The position numbers were made by a program, and so were the translations under genes. From positions 1 to 22,502 of the forward strand of contig JAFGUL010000239.1 of the NCBI GenBank assembly GCA_016938535.1: a DNA stretch of 22,502 nt, written 5' to 3'. Positions 21,712-22,502 of the stretch are shown piece by piece. Below the pieces are notes generated by a model. It ran no database searches, was not told the DNA's origin, and was given only the letters and a program-made list of their open reading frames with translations. Within the stretch, counting starts at the first letter, position 1; each line of letters begins with the position of its first letter. The DNA comes from Candidatus Delongbacteria bacterium. Its GTDB lineage: Bacteria > Delongbacteria > UBA4055.

Positions 21712-22502
21712 ATGAAGTATATTGCTCCAATAATAGCTTCGTTGGCACTTCTGGTAATTCTTTACAGCGAAAAAAAGGAGACAGGGGATATGAACATAGA
21801 ATACAATAAACTTTCTGCGTCAGAGGAAAGAGTTATTTTAAACAAGGGTACTGAACCTATGTTCTCAGGAAAATATTATAAGTTCTTCGATAATGGGGTT
21901 TATACATGCAGACAGTGCGGAAGTCTGCTTTACAGGTCAGATGACAAGTTCGATTCAGGATGCGGATGGCCGGCATTTGACGATGAAGTTCCCGGTGCTG
22001 TAAAAAGAACTACAGATGCTGACGGAAGAAGAATTGAGATAACATGCGCGAACTGCGGGGGACACCTCGGTCATGTGTTCGAGGGAGAAGGCCTTACGGA
22101 AAAGAATGTCAGGCACTGCGTAAACTCTATCTCAATGGACTTTATACCTGCAGAGAACATAAAGAAAGCTTATTTCGCCGGGGGCTGCTTCTGGGGAGTC
22201 GAATACTATCTCGAAAAACTGAAAGGCGTTCTGGATGTAAGTTCAGGCTACATGGGAGGTCATGTTCCTAATCCGACTTACAAACAGGTCTGTACAGGCA
22301 CGACAGGACACTATGAGGCAGTTGAGGTGGTTTATGATGACAGAGCGATAGATTTCGAGACAGTCGCAAAAGAATTTTTCGAGATCCACGACCCCACTCA
22401 GGAAGGAGGTCAGGGACCGGACATCGGTTCGCAGTACGAATCAGTAGTTTTCTACAATAACGATGAAGAAAAAGCAGTCACTGAAAAGCTGATAGGCATA
22501 CT
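21712..22502 (+). CDS. Bifunctional methionine sulfoxide reductase MsrB-MsrA (3' end beyond window)
   Basis: The gene is open from 21712 to the window end, so 263 codons are visible. An N-terminal hydrophobic segment (residues 4-18) could be a signal peptide or anchor. MsrB comes first, with zinc-ligand pairs CRQC and CANC, GCGWPAFD and the catalytic Cys in RHCVNSISM. MsrA follows, with the catalytic GGCFWG motif, GYMGGH and GHYEAVEV. The order B then A is the reverse of the Neisseria and Streptococcus fusions. MsrA reduces the S- and MsrB the R-sulfoxide of methionine. GGAGG precedes the ATG. A second in-frame ATG at 21790 has AAGGAG 9 nt upstream, so a short cytosolic form is possible. Confidence 0.93.
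   Translation, partial: MKYIAPIIASLALLVILYSEKKETGDMNIEYNKLSASEERVILNKGTEPMFSGKYYKFFDNGVYTCRQCGSLLYRSDDKFDSGCGWPAFDDEVPGAVKRTTDADGRRIEITCANCGGHLGHVFEGEGLTEKNVRHCVNSISMDFIPAENIKKAYFAGGCFWGVEYYLEKLKGVLDVSSGYMGGHVPNPTYKQVCTGTTGHYEAVEVVYDDRAIDFETVAKEFFEIHDPTQEGGQGPDIGSQYESVVFYNNDEEKAVTEKLIGI

Noticed and set aside
1..22502. Mobile elements, CRISPR arrays, tRNA genes and long direct repeats
   Set aside because: Nothing resembling a transposase, regularly spaced repeats or a tRNA was seen by reading both strands; short dyads found are listed as features.

Overview
The window is 22.5 kb of dense, moderately AT-rich bacterial chromosome. It carries 21 protein genes, one small RNA gene, four intrinsic terminators and several good sigma70-like promoters. 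No insertion sequence, phage gene, CRISPR array, tRNA or rRNA was seen, and no gene-free stretch exceeds about 190 bases. The genes point to a Gram-negative bacterium: a predicted outer-membrane beta-barrel protein, two lipoproteins, a heptosyltransferase-like GT9 enzyme and a batD-batE pair. A tungsten-type aldehyde:ferredoxin oxidoreductase (AOR), acetate kinase and methylmalonyl-CoA epimerase suggest anaerobic or fermentative metabolism; BatD/BatE and a methionine sulfoxide reductase suggest it meets oxygen. A poorly sampled FCB-like lineage is a reasonable guess, but the sequence alone does not settle it. The promoters look like TTGnnn-17-TATnnT, not the -33/-7 type of Bacteroidetes.

Layout. 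(1) 57-5817, minus strand: lipoprotein, small Cys-rich protein, terminator, asnS, methylmalonyl-CoA epimerase, cNMP-binding protein, batD, batE, bidirectional terminator. (2) 5843-9593, plus strand: a five-gene operon of AOR, MoaD/ThiS-like sulfur carrier, PpnP-type nucleoside phosphorylase, ThiF/MoeB-like activating enzyme and a tail-anchored protein of unknown function, with 1-nt gaps or overlaps throughout. (3) 9590-11572, minus strand: Nudix hydrolase and MATE transporter. (4) 11580-14868, plus strand: TPR-containing cytoplasmic histidine kinase and a beta-barrel protein with two calcium-loop motifs, ending at a terminator shared with a BtuF-like lipoprotein on the other strand. (5) 15735-16375, plus strand: an unknown protein with faint PIN-like features. 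(6) 16372-19861, minus strand: GT9 glycosyltransferase, ackA, the 4.5S-type SRP RNA gene (ffs) with its own promoter and terminator, and pdxA. (7) 19872-22502, plus strand: earP and efp (EF-P with Arg32), a terminator, then an MsrB-MsrA fusion cut by the window edge.

The most interesting units are the AOR operon, which looks like an enzyme packaged with part of its own cofactor sulfur-transfer machinery plus two unexpected proteins, and the EarP/EF-P pair in an apparently non-proteobacterial background. The earP/GT9 divergent promoter region contains a dyad overlapping both -35 boxes, and the msr gene has two well-formed in-frame starts that would give exported and cytosolic forms. Each is a hypothesis from sequence alone.
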